Positions 1-11,289 of a DNA stretch of 64,000 bases are shown here, piece after piece. The stretch is from Maratus speciosus. Its lineage: Eukaryota; Arthropoda; Arachnida; Araneae; Salticidae. The first letter of the stretch is position 1, and every line of letters starts with the position of its first letter. The notes under the pieces were generated by a model. The model did no database searches, was not told the DNA's origin, and saw nothing but the letters and a program-made list of their open reading frames with translations. Where the stretch lies: contig OZ010799.1 in assembly GCA_963932465.1 (NCBI GenBank), forward strand, positions 283,846,083 through 283,910,082. The letters run 5' to 3'. The translations under genes and the position numbers were made by a program.

Positions 1-1252
1 AATGGTAAAAAAAGAGACGGTAAGGATGGAACTGTAAGGAAAATTACCACCTATTTTTAGGAAAATCATGTTAAGACTAAGTGATAGCCACAATGTTCAT
101 TAATTTTTCAAAACAGTTGTTAAGATTGGATTATATTATTATTATTTTTTAATTTACCTCGAAAAGTGCAGGAATAAACCTTGGGGACGGTAAGACTACC
201 AATAAAGCCACGGTGCTTGAAATTGATATTTAAATGCTGATTTATATTCTGCAGTACATTTCCTGTGAAAGAATTTTAGATATTTTTTCTCTAGCATACT
301 TCTGCGTGAGCTAAAACTTGAAAAAAATTCTGTGGCTGCATCGGAAGTGATTTTCTGTATAATTTTAGAAGAGGGGTGGTAAGGAATCTAAAACCCAGGG
401 ACAGAGTTAAAAAAATAATATCAACCCTAAAAATGTGTGCAGGTTAATTTTTAGCTACATATTTATATAAAACAACAGTTCCAGTTTCAGAAAAAAATTA
501 TATCGAATTATTTTTATTGAAACAATTTTATCCAGACAGCTCCAAACTTAAAAATCAGCATCAGGGACACGGGACGGTAGATGAGTTTTCCATGTGTTTG
601 GACCCCCAACATCGTCCAAAACTTATTTATCTGGTTAATATTGTTGTGCAATCATGCAATGGGATGTTCCTAAGTATATGAAATAAAAAAAACAAAAAAT
701 TGAATTAAATAAAAAGTTATTATTCAGGGACATGAAAGTTAAAAGATTGTGAGAATGCCCCATATACAAATAAGTAATTTAAGTAAAACCTACTACAAAC
801 GATGTTTCCCAATGAACATTGTGTACATTGATTCTTTTTTTTTGCTGCGGTGAAAGAAATGTAAATGTAAATAAACACGTCATTTTCAATATCGAAGATT
901 CTATTGTAAATTTATTTAACACATAAAATTTACATGCGAATGCGACTATATTTACACGATTTAGATTAGGGTCAGACAGACATGCAAATAGTATACATAA
1001 ATAGGTATATTCATAGATTCTGATTCATAGATTCTAATTAGTAAATTCTCAGGAGAATGTCGGAAAGAGTTAAAAAATACATATTTTTTAACGCGTAAGC
1101 AAAAAAAAAAAAAAAAAAAAAAAAACATATTTTGTAACACCTTATTAAACGGTGAAGATGGGTTACAGCATTCTGAAGGTTTTGGAAAATCTATACAAAT
1201 CTCTTTGACGACATGATTTTCCTTCTTCTTTCTTTCTTTATGTTTTCATTTC

Positions 1253-1285
<33 letters not shown>

Positions 1286-2925
1286 CTTGTTTTGAACTAT
1301 TTTATATTGGCAATATGGGCTTATCTACAATACATAAAAGCACGTTTCAGCCTCTTTGGTAAACACTGCATATTTACACATGCATATGTACCACATGCAT
1401 ACATATTCCGTACATATTTAAATGCTCATATAAAATAATTTTATTTTTAAACATTTTAAACGATCAAATTCTAGAATAACAAATGACAAAATAAAAATAA
1501 AAATTCAAAACATAGCTTTTTAAAACAAATATGTTAAATAAAACTATATTTCAAGTTACACTAAGCTTTTATAAACTAAACTTTACTGATAGCCCACAAA
1601 AAACATTTGGAATAGCTCTGTGGTAATTACAGACGTGTATTTTATAGCTTAATTATTGCATTTCAAATTAATAAACGATCATTAAAAAATACTTTTAACT
1701 GATAAATGTATGTTATGAATTATTTTTATTACCCTAATTTGAGGTTTATTTAAAGTATACATTTAAAAAATCTAAAAAAAAGGAGACAACGCAGAAAAAA
1801 ATGATCATAATATGGTTGTACTGTAATGACAATTTCGTTAATTTTTAGCGCCATATGTTTTGTGAGTGCTTTTTTGAAAAGTAAATTTTTTTCTAAATGT
1901 AAAGGTAACATTTCTCATAAAATTAATAATTTCTGTAATGATATCGCACATTAGTAAAAAAAACATTCATGCATATCTGTTAAACAATTAAGAAATTGAT
2001 TTTGAATTCAATAAAAATTCAATTTCAATTTCATTAAAAAATGCAATGATAATTTAATCACATTAATATAATATTAATACATACTTTCAAAAAGGGAAAA
2101 TAATAATTTGTATATAGCGCTGTGTTGTTTAATCAACATACAATTTAACATGCATCAGACTCTGAATATTTTATATATTTATATCATAAAAAATCTGCCA
2201 GATGTCTTTTTCAATCTTATTAAAATATTTATTTACTGAAAAATAAAGATATTTTCATAAAATATAAATTTAATTTAAATACATACGAATATAATGAAAG
2301 ATTATAATTTTTCTCCGCCGGATTGCAGATCTTTTTATGTTTCAAATAATTTATATGAAGAAATCTAAACGTCTTAAGATAAGATCAGACAGTAATATAT
2401 GACACGCCATTTTTTCATATTTTTTATAACATATAGCAGTCAAAAATGTAACTTAAATATTCATAATATCATAAAGTGAATTGAAATAAAATTTCAATTA
2501 CATTTTCTATCTAATTAAATTCCTTGCTTTTTGCATATATATGATGAATTTTAATACAATCAAAATTAGTATAAAAGTTTTTACGTTACATTGTATGATA
2601 ATTTCTTTAGTAAAATTTTACGGTTCAGTAATTTCCTACCATTTTCTTTGAAAAGAAAATTAAGAATCATGAGAATTTTTAAAAAATGCGTAAAAACGTT
2701 TTTTTCTTTCCGGAAATAAGTTTGACGTTAAAGGTAGATAATGAGAAGAGTAGATAATGCCCTTTTTCCGTCATAGCCTTATAGCATACACATTGGCAAC
2801 TAATAATTATTTGTAAAAATATTTTATTTTTTATAGAAACATATTTAATTAAAAATTATATTTTTATCAATAGAAATTTACTTTTAACTAAGCAAATAGA
2901 CATTTTTATACTTCCTCCTATCTTC
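1..2925. other. AT-rich stretch, no gene seen
   Basis: I see no coding region. Homopolymers are A25 at 1101-1125 and T28 at 1254-1281. The word GGGACGGTA or close variants recurs near 14, 182, 373 and 570, roughly 170-200 bases apart, which may be a heavily decayed tandem repeat. Bases about 860-1080 (TATATTTACACGATTTAG, then GTCAGACAGACATGCAAA) resemble the segments at about 29040-29170 and 38860-39000. Confidence 0.5.
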
Positions 2926-2939
2926 ATAAGAAGAAAATA

Positions 2940-3240
2940 TTGCATTCGTGAAGAATGTCTGCTTCCGGTTTTCGACGTATGATATCCTGAACACATTGTG
3001 ATATTTTTTAGAAAATGTGTGTCCGTGAGTTTGAATGTCTGTCTGTCTTTATTTATGTTGCAAAAATTTTTGTGAGCTCTGTCTCAAGAACTAATGCACG
3101 GACTTTAATCAAATTTAAGTTTCAGTTAGACCTTGACAAAAATTACCGCTGATTAGGTTTTAGTATAAATCGCCAAACAAGTGGTGCGAAGAATTTCTGT
3201 TTCCGGTTTTTCACGAATGATATGCTGAACAGGCCCTCAT
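2940..3240 (+). repeat. Dispersed repeat A (GTCTGTCTGT / CAAGAACTAATG type)
   Basis: The segment holds AGAAAATGTGTGTCCGTGAG, GTCTGTCTGTCTTTAT, CTCAAGAACTAATGCACGG, AGACCTTGACA and AAATCGCCAAACAAGTGGTG in that order. The same ordered words occur at 12840-13560 and, in shorter form, at about 11165-11290. It is a diverged interspersed repeat with no coding potential seen. Confidence 0.65.
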
Positions 3241-3244
3241 AGCA

Positions 3245-3560
3245 TGCATGGTCACAGTGACGTCGTTGTGACGTCACTGTGAGTCACTGTGGTCACGTCA
3301 CATCTGTGACCGAAATGCCACCACTCAGTGATGTCACATTGTGAATGAGATGTGAACTTCTTAGAAAATTTTAAAAATTACAAAAAATCTTCAAAACATG
3401 TTGTTACTGTAAAATTTTATTTTTCTGGCAATAAAAAAGAATTGTTATGTCACAGCATGTAACGTAGGTCACGACACACTCACAAAAAAAAAAATCCCAA
3501 CATATTGTAAGTCACAGTGTGAGAAAAATACGAACTTCAAAAATCTTTGAAAAGGAAGAG
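3245..3560. repeat. GTCACA/TGACGTCA-rich repeat
   Basis: Short words GTCAC, TGACGTCA (3269-3276) and TCACAGTGTGA recur in both orientations, giving a locally self-complementary sequence. It belongs with the better preserved array at 10840-11160. The octamer matches the consensus CRE (CREB/ATF) site, but in a repeat this is probably incidental. Confidence 0.5.
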
Positions 3561-5625
3561 ATATGTTTTAAAAAGGCCCGAGTTACAGCGGCATAAGGAA
3601 TGAAAATATATTAGTGGGTAGCAAGTAGTAAATTCAGACACGAAAAGATGATGGTGGGGGGGGGGGGGGGAGGGATATAAAAGAAAATGCACGGTACAAG
3701 TATCAACAAACTAGAATTTCATGCTATATTTTATCAATTTGATATATAAGAGTGTGAAAGTATACTTTTTTTCCTGATTTCAATTTTATCTAGTATTGCA
3801 ATTTAATATAATAATCCTTCTCTTATTCTTATTATTATAAAAGTGTTTCTCGGAAAAATGGTACTTGCTGGAGCAATTTGGATAACATATTTAGAATTAG
3901 GAATATTAAATTTATACACTTTACATATTTAGTTTGCAGGAAGGAAAATTTTTAATTTATTTTTACCGACCACTGGTATCGAAACACTTTTGTGGCTTCA
4001 AACTAAAAAATTTCCATTATAGTTAAGTCTGTAGCTTTTAATGAGCACGTAGAAAGAGCCTTCAGAGTTTAGTCATACATACATTTCTTGCTTTATAATT
4101 TGAATTCAAGTCATATTTTTTCCTGTTAGTGTACCTATTTTAAGTAACTATTTTTTTAAAAAATTCTACTTCTTTCAGACTTTTAAAATAAAATTAACAT
4201 TTTCCGAATAAAAAAAAAAAAATAATACAAAATTTATGCAAAACCCATGATATAATTTATTATTCGTATTTCAAATTTGTGTTTTAGAGATAAGACTCTA
4301 AAAAAAAGTTATTTTATGAATTGTTTTATTCTACATGAAATTAACACGAAAAGAATGACGATTGACAAAGAAAAATTTTTTATCCTCGATATTTATTTAT
4401 ATCTTTTTATTTTTTAGGAAGATATTTTGTATTTATTATGTGTGAAACAATCTTTACTTAGAAAAAGGGAGGGGTGGGGTTAAAACTGATAAAAAGAAAA
4501 GGTAAAACACATTGGAAAATTCTTCAAATACAAAAATTTAAATACAGACAGTCTCATAAAATGATTGCACATATAAGTTCCATATATGTTTATATAAAAG
4601 GAAATAAATTAACACCTGCCCCAAATCGTCTGCCACGATACCTCAGGGTAAACAGAGAATTTTTTGTTCTAACAGATGCGGTAAGTTACTAGCCTAAAAT
4701 GTAAGCTTTTGCGTGTGCTTTTTTTAATGGAAGAAAAAGACGTCGCCATTTTCGGATACACACGGATATTAATAATTAATTTAGGGAGCTCAAAAAGTAA
4801 GTCTTATTTAATTTAAATTGTTTATTCCTGTTTTGTATATTTGGTGAGATGAGTTAAAAAGTTTTATATTATACCTATAGAAAGAGACTGATCTGGGATT
4901 GTTTTCAGATTAGAAATTAACATTATACTGAATGGGAAATGCCGTTTTACATACTATAGTAGTGAAACTTTTGAAAGACTTTTTTTCATTGCTAATAATA
5001 TTTTTAATTATTATTTAAAATCCTAAATTTTCATATCAATGTTTTCAGATTTAACATTTGCCAAAATTATAAAATAATAGAAATTCTTTGTAACATATGG
5101 AGAGATTTTTGAGAAATTGTTAAATCTAACAATACATTTAATTCATCTATTGTACTTTGTTGTTGTTTAATAGTACAAATATAAATACTAATTATATAGT
5201 GTTTTTCAAATTGGTATATTTATTTTTTTAAATTGTATGTAAGCACGTTTTTGCTGTTCGTGATTTTAATCAAACATTTAATTGTAGACATTCAGAATCA
5301 GTTATTAAATTTTCTTCGATTGTAAACTCATTTTCTACGTTTTTGATACACGTTTGATACTTCGCATTAAAAAATAAAATATGACAATTAAGCATTGAAA
5401 TAAAGTGTTTTTCATGTCTAATAACAAGTTTATAGATTAAACTGCTTTACTATACTTTTTAAAATTTGATATTTATAATATTTATAATTTATGATATTTA
5501 TAATTTATGATATTTATAAAAGTTGATATTGTACTGTTCATTAGCGATAATTGCTGGAAATGCATTTTTATTTATAATATGCGCTTTTATGATTCACTAT
5601 ATTTATGCATAGTATATGGTGTATA
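3561..5625. other. AT-rich stretch, no gene seen
   Basis: G15 homopolymer at 3656-3670. A short tandem repeat of GATATTTATAATTT lies at about 5466-5520. A 72-codon open frame at 4474-4692 has no recognisable domain and the same base composition as its surroundings, so I treat it as chance. Confidence 0.45.
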
Positions 5626-6020
5626 TGTCGTAGGCTAATTGAGAAATCCGGCTCTTTGCAAACAGCCTAGGCTCTTTGCAAAGAGCCGGGCTAATTGGAG
5701 AATCCATCTCCCTTTTTCCAATTAGCCTGATATTTTTCAGGCTTATTGCAAAGAGCCTAGAAAGCGTTAGGCTAATTGAAAAAGGACCACTTATTATCCG
5801 ATCAGGGTGATATTTTTAGGTCACAGTTTATCAAAGCCTGAGAGTTTATGTGCCCCCCGATTCTGTATGTACGTGTGTACGTAACACGATAACTCTTGAT
5901 AGAAATATCTGATTTGCTTCAAATTTCTTTTTCTAGGTTCATTCTGATAAGGTGCTTCCCTGATTAGTTTTTGGGGTTCATTGGTTAAGGATAAAGGCGG
6001 AAAAGGGGGGCTAGTCCCCC
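5626..6020 (+). repeat. Foldback left terminus and subterminal module
   Basis: The module is rich in self-complementary words: GGCTCTTTGCAAAGAGCC, GCCTAGGC, and alternating GGCTAATT/AATTAGCC. Bases 5626 to about 5820 match, inverted, the sequence at about 52020-52217, which identifies a shared element end. The right terminus (8887-8953) keeps only the outer ~65 bases. It lacks about 330 bases between the TIR and the first arm unit, so the arms are asymmetric here. Confidence 0.75.
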
Positions 6021-6022
6021 CC

Positions 6023-7130
6023 CTTAATTTATATAAATGGGTTTTTCATGGAGAAATATTCGATTTGCTCCAAATTTCGTATACCGGTTTATTGTGTTAA
6101 GGAGCTTCCCTGATTAGATTTGGAAGCTCATTATTTATGTATAAAGGGGGAAAAGTGGGGCTACACCCCTTAATTTAGATAAATCGGTTTTTCATGATGA
6201 ATTATTCGATTTGCTCCAAATTTGGTATACCGGTTTATTAAGTTAAGGAGCTGCCTTGATTAGATTTGGAGGTTCATTAGTTACATATAAAGGGAGGAAA
6301 GGGGGGGGTATCCCCCCGTAATTTAGATAAATGGGTTTTTCATGCAGAAATATGCGATTTGCAATAAATTTGGTATATCGGTTAATTATGTTAAGCAGCT
6401 TCCCTGATTACATTTGGAAGATCATTATTATGTATAAAGGGGGGAAAGGGGGGCAATTGCCTCTCCCCTTAATTTAGATAGATGCGTTTTTCATGTAGAA
6501 TTAATCGATTAGCTGAAATTTGGTATACTGGTTTATTATGTTAAGGAGATGGCTTGATTAGATTTGGAGGTTCATTAGTTAAATATAAAGGGAGGAAAGG
6601 GGGGGGGGGCTAGCCCCCCCCCTTAATTTAGGTAAATGGGTTTTTAATGCAAAATTATTCGATTTCCTCAAAATTTGGTATACCGGTTTATTATGTTAAG
6701 GAGTTTCCCTGATTAGATTTGGAAGTTCATTAGTTAAGTATAAAGGGAGGAAAGGGGGGCCAGACCCCCCCCTTAATTTAGATAAATGGGTTTTTCATGC
6801 TGAGTTATTCGATTTGCCCCAAATTTCGTATACCGGTTTATTATGTTAAGGAGCTGCCTTGATTAGATTTGCAGATTTATTGGTTAAGTATAAAGGAGGG
6901 ACAGGGGCTAGTGTCCCCTTAATTTAGATAAATGGGTTTTTCATACAGAATTATTCGATTTGCTTCAAATTTGATATACCAGTTTATTACGATATGGCTT
7001 CCTTCATTTGATTTGGAGGTTCATTGGTTAAGTATAAAAGGGGTAAAGGGAGGCAATTGCCCCTCCCCTTATTTTAGATAAATGAGTTTTCATGCAGCAT
7101 CATCTGATTTAGTTTAATTTTTTTTCAACC
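6023..7130 (+). repeat. Foldback left arm: 8 tandem units of ~150 bp
   Basis: Units are recognised by GATAAATGGGTTTTTCATG or close variants near 6036, 6178, 6327, 6476, 6632, 6781, 6925 and 7076. Each continues GAATTATTCGATTTG, TATACCGGTTTATTATG, TTAAGGAGCTTCCCTGATTA and a G-run/C-run hairpin. Each unit has private substitutions shared with its inverted partner in the right arm: ATGCGTTTTTCATGTAG near 6482 pairs with CTACATGGAAAACGCAT near 8413. The fifth unit (near 6632) has no right-arm partner. Confidence 0.85.
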
Positions 7131-7679
7131 GGATCGGAACTTGAAGGTTCCATTTGAAGTCAACCCGAAAATCGACCACAACCATGTTTCGGATTGAGTT
7201 CAATTAGAACTTTCATGTTCGGATCGGGTTGCCGATGGACGGAGTTTATTTTGTCTGGCTTGCATCGGGTTATAGTTCTTTGGAATTTTTTTGTCGGTTA
7301 AGATTTGGTTCGGGACGGGTTTCAGGTTGACTTCGAATGGAATTTTTAGGTTCTGGTAGCGTTGCGTGTCCACGGAAACTAATTTGTCTTGTTCGAATCT
7401 GGTTATGGATCATTGGAATATATTTGTCGGTTATCAGATTTAGTTCGGGATTTCGGGTTTTTTCAAATGGAACTCTCAGGTTCGGGTCGGGTTGCATGTA
7501 GACTGAAATTATTTTGTCTTGCTCGGATCGGGGTAATTTATTTTTCGGGTTTGGGTAGGGTTATGCGTTAATAAACCTAATAAAAAGAAAATTGTCCAGT
7601 TAAACTGATGGCCTTGAGCTCACAGGCTATTCACACTAATTGTATATTATACTCTTATTTCAAAGAATAATGCCCCTCG
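7131..7679 (+). repeat. Foldback loop: GGTTCGGGTCGGG-type repeat
   Basis: About three units of roughly 130 bp carry GGTTCGGGTCGGGTTGC, GACGGAGTTTATTTTGTCT and TTGGAATTTTTTTGTCGG. The segment is more G/T-rich than its surroundings. The same words recur at 51630-52000 in the same orientation relative to the adjoining element end. Open frames at 7270-7497 (minus) and 7389-7571 (plus) lie within this repeat and look like composition artefacts. Confidence 0.65.
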
Positions 7680-8886
7680 AAAAATAAATGAAGGTATTAG
7701 TCTCCGTTGCCCACCTTTCTACTTAACCAAAGAACCTCCAAATCTAATCAGGGAAGCTACTTAACATAATAAACTGATATACCAAATTTGAAGCAAATCA
7801 GATAATTCTGCATGAAAAAACCATTTCACTAAATTAAGGGGGGGGGGAGCGGGGTATTAGCTCCCCCATTTCTCCCTTTATGCTGAACCAATGAACTTTC
7901 AAATCTAATCAGAAAAGCTCCTTACAAGAATGAACCTAGAAAAAAAATTGAACTAAATTAGATAATTCTGCATGAAAACACATTTATCTAAATTAAGGGG
8001 AGGGGGAATTGCCCCCTTTCCCCCCTTTTATACTTAACCAATGAACCTCCAAATCAAATGAAGGAAGTCATACGTAATAAACTGGTATATCAAATTTGAA
8101 GCAAATTGAAAAATTCTATATGAAAAACCCATTTATCTAAATTATGGTACACTAGCTCATGTCCCTCCTTTATACTTAACCAATAAATCTCCAAATCTAA
8201 TCAAGGCAGCTCCTTAACATAATAAACCGGTATACGAAATTTGGAGCAAATCGAATAACTCTGCATGAAAAACCCATTTATCTAAATTAAAGGGGGGGGG
8301 GTCTAGCTCCCCTTTCCTCCCTTTATACTTAACTAATGAACCTCCAAATCTAATCAGGGAAGATCCTTAACATAATAAACCGGTATACCAAATGTGAGCT
8401 AATCGAATAATTCTACATGGAAAACGCATTTATCTAAATTAAGGGGAGAGGCAATTGCCCCCCTTTCCCCCCTTTATACATAATAATGATCTTCCAAATG
8501 TAATCAGGGAAGCTGCTTAACATAATTAACCGGTATACCAAATTTATAGCAAATCCAATATTTCTGCATGATAAACCCATTTATCTAAATTAACGGGGGA
8601 GGGGGATAGCCCCTTTCCTCCCTTTATATGTAACTAATGAACCTCCAAATCTAATCAAGGCAGCTCCTTAACTTAATAAACCGGTATACCAAATTTGGAG
8701 CAAATCGAATAATTCATCATGAAAAACCGATTTATCTAAATTAAGGGGGGTATCCCCCTTTCCCCCTTTATACTTAAATAATGAGCTTCCAAATCTAATC
8801 ACAGAAGCTCCTTAACAATTTAAACCGGCATACCAAATTTCGAGCAAATCGAATATTTCTGCATGAAAAACCCATTTATATAAATT
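7680..8886 (-). repeat. Foldback right arm: 8 inverted ~150-bp units
   Basis: Inverted units carry CATGAAAAACCCATTTATCT or variants near 7812, 7972, 8119, 8265, 8416, 8567, 8719 and 8862. Their order mirrors the left arm: 8862 pairs with 6036, 8719 with 6178, 8567 with 6327, 8416 with 6476, 8265 with 6781, 8119 with 6925, and 7972 with 7076. The innermost unit (7812) has no left partner and is counted here as part of the loop side. Confidence 0.85.
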
Positions 8887-8974
8887 AATTAATTAATTTG
8901 CAAACAGCCTAGGCTGTTTGCAAAGAGCAGGATTTCTCAATTAGCCTACGACATATATAAAAGCTATAATTCAT

Positions 8975-9560
8975 ATACAAGGCTACACAAAAGTATACGT
9001 AAGAGTTAAGGGGTATGGGCGCAAATTGCTTAAAGGTGTTTTTTAGATGAGTTATTGATTTTTATGTTGAACTGCATTTAATTTACTAAGAAATGTTTGT
9101 AGAATATGGATAAAATGATACACAGGGTCACGCAAGGAAATGGATATATGGCCGTCTATAAATTATAATTTCTGGAAATGTGATTTCAGCAGTTTTAAGA
9201 GTGTTTTAATTTGAATTAAATTTTAACTAAATAGTGGCGTGTAATAAAGATTCTAGGTAAACTACAGGGTTGTACAAAAGTATTCAAGTATGTTTTCATG
9301 TATTAGTATAAATTGCTGAATGAGAATTTCAACCTGTTATGCGTTTTCTTGCTAAACTAAATTTTCACATTATATACTAGTATATATCAACCTACAGATT
9401 AAATACAGGGCTATTCAAATGAATTGGAAAACATATTTGGCTATGGACGGTAACTGCTGAGATCAGTTTTTCAAATGTTTTATGCGTTTTCTAAAATATT
9501 TACTTAGTTATCTTATTTACGTTATTTCCTTAAATTACGATGTCTAGTTAAAGCATTCAG
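8975..9560 (+). repeat. Dispersed repeat E (TACAGGG... type)
   Basis: Loose units near 9120-9260, 9265-9400 and 9405-9540 each hold ACAGGG, then a stretch ending AAATTGCTGAATG or similar, then ATGCGTTTTCTTGCTAAACT. Related copies are at 55240-55470 plus 56395-56600 (same strand) and 28085-28262 (opposite strand). They are diverged and non-coding. Confidence 0.5.
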
Positions 9561-10110
9561 GAAGCGTTGGAAAGTGCTTTATAATCTATGCTTAACGCAT
9601 GATTTTTCTTACTTGTTTTTTCTATTTCCCAGATCAGTCATTTCCTATAAATCATACCAAATCTATTTAGCTCATATTAACAAAATACAATATACACGGG
9701 AATAAGAAATTTAAATAAATATGGCTTATCTTATTCTTCTTTAAATAGGAAATGTATTAATATCCGTTAGACTCCATGTTCGTATTTAATAAAATAATAA
9801 CAAATCACAACACATAAAAACTTACACATTCTTAATATAAAGCTTGAACTCAAGATCAAGTTTAGAACTTAATAAAAAACGATGCCAGTTGATAAGCATT
9901 GTTTTTTTTTTCAGTGTAAAAATTAAAAGTATTTTAGAAGAATAGGACTCCAAAATAGCGATACATTGCTAAAAAGTACGGTAAAAAGATAATACTGTAT
10001 ATTTCAAACAAAACTTTATTTTAAAATTCATCACAGTGTTTATAACAAGAATCATCACAGTATTAATGCTTGGAAATTTTTCCAGAGAGAAACATACGCC
10101 TTGCAAACAA
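9561..10110. other. No feature seen
   Basis: AT-rich sequence with no coding or structured signal that I can defend. Near 10027-10060 TCATCACAGTGTTTATAACA matches the sequence just right of the palindrome (about 10836-10860). The palindrome therefore seems to have inserted into the GTCACA-type repeat. Confidence 0.4.
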
Positions 10111-10111
10111 T

Positions 10112-10838
10112 ATTTCAAATGGAAATCAAATTTCAAATTGATTGCTTAAAAGGCGCAAAAGCCAACATAGTGAAAAAAATTCCATAACGGTACTTGAATC
10201 CGTGCCATCAGTATAGTGCACTGACATTCTACCGACTAAACCACATGGAACGAAACCCAGCCTGGAAAATGTCTTACTATTACATGTTGGCAAGGCTACA
10301 AACGCAGCACAAGATGGAATATTTATCATGAGCCACCGACATCGGGCAAACACTAAACTTAATTAAATCCAGCAGAGATTCAAACTATATGAATACTTGG
10401 AAATTTTTCCAGAGAGAAACATTCGCCTTGCATACAATATTTCAAATGAAAATCAAATTTCAAATTAAAATTGCATTTTAAGCAATTAATTTGAAATTTG
10501 ATTTTCACTTGAAATATTGTATGCAAGGCGAATGGTTCTCTATGGAAAAATTTCCAAGTATTTATATAGTTTGAATCGATGCTGGATTTAATTAAGTTTC
10601 GTGTTTACCCGATGTTGGCGGCTCACGATAAATATTCCATCTTGTGCTGCGTTTGTAGCCTTGCCAACATGTACTAGTGAGAAATTTTCCAGTCTGGGTC
10701 TCATTCCATGTGGAGTCGGTAGAATGTCAGTGCGCAACACTGATGGCTCGGATTCGAGTCCCGGCTTGGAATCTTTTTCTCTATGTTGGCCTTTGCCCTT
10801 TTAAGCAATTAATTTGAAATTTGATTTTCATTTGAAAT
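10112..10838. repeat. ~727-bp palindrome with tRNA-like core in each arm
   Basis: Arms of about 360 bp meet near 10477. ATTTCAAATGGAAATCAAAT near 10112 pairs with TTTGATTTTCATTTGAAAT ending at 10838. Each arm holds a tRNA-like block. In the right arm ATTCCATG (near 10706) and TTGGAAT (near 10770) could close an acceptor-like stem around GGTAGAATGTCAGTGC and a B-box-like GATTCGAGTCC (10751-10761). The left arm has the diverged equivalent on the minus strand. I infer an inverted pair of tRNA-derived SINE-like units. The open frames at 10126-10353 and 10601-10804 are mirror images of each other and are not genes. Confidence 0.65.
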
Positions 10839-10839
10839 C

Positions 10840-11160
10840 ATCACATTGTTTATGACAAGTTCGTCACAAATGACACATATTCCACAAATTAGTCACAGTG
10901 TGACGTCAAAGCATTGTCGCTGTCGTCACAGGTTCGTCACAAAGTTAATGCCAAAATAGTCACAAATGACACACTTTTCACAAATTTGTCACACCGTGAC
11001 TTCACAGAGTGGTCACAATGTGACGTCACAAACGACCTCTAAACGGCCATAACGACCTCGCATTCTAGTCACTATGACCGACGTCACGTGACGTCACATC
11101 GACGGTCACAAAATCACAGTGTGACTTCACAACGACGTCGCCGTGACGTCACCATGCCTT
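10840..11160. repeat. GTCACA/TGACGTCA tandem array
   Basis: Two copies of about 100 bp (from about 10861 and 10962) share GTCACAAATGACACA, TTCACAAATT and GTCACA-GTGTGAC words. A denser tail follows. TGACGTCA occurs at 10901-10908, 11021-11028, 11089-11096 and 11144-11151. The whole segment is locally self-complementary. It is followed at about 11165 by a short copy of repeat A, the same order as at 3240. Confidence 0.6.
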
Positions 11161-11289
11161 ACGGGGGATGTGGCACTTTTTAGAAAATGTCTGTCCGTGA
11201 GTATGAATGTCTGTTTGTATGTATATACTAGTATATAACCCCGACAAAAGTGACGGAATGTATACGATAAATCTTCAAAACAATGTTTA

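Larger units (their letters stand above)
5626..8953. mobile_element. Foldback element with tandem-repeat arms (~3.3 kb)
   Basis: The two ends are inverted copies: TGTCGTAGGCTAATTGAGAA at 5626 is mirrored by TTCTCAATTAGCCTACGACA ending at 8953. Complementarity runs about 50 bases into GCAAACAGCCTAGG. Both ends are bounded by TATA (5622-5625 and 8954-8957), a possible 4-bp target duplication. Inside, about 1 kb of ~150-bp units on the left (6023-7130) is repeated in inverted order on the right (7940-8886), around a loop of about 0.8 kb. There is no transposase frame. Drosophila Foldback and Galileo elements share this architecture of long inverted repeats made of tandem units, but I cannot assign a superfamily. 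Part of a relative lies at 51604-52217. Confidence 0.85.

Noticed and set aside
5626..8953. CRISPR-like or satellite interpretation of the ~150-bp repeats
   Set aside because: Unit order is mirrored between arms, and terminal inverted repeats bound the whole, so a foldback element explains it better. The DNA is eukaryotic in character.
10126..10804. Two similar 67-75 residue proteins on opposite strands
   Set aside because: They are the same sequence read from the two arms of the palindrome; repeat-derived, not a duplicated gene.
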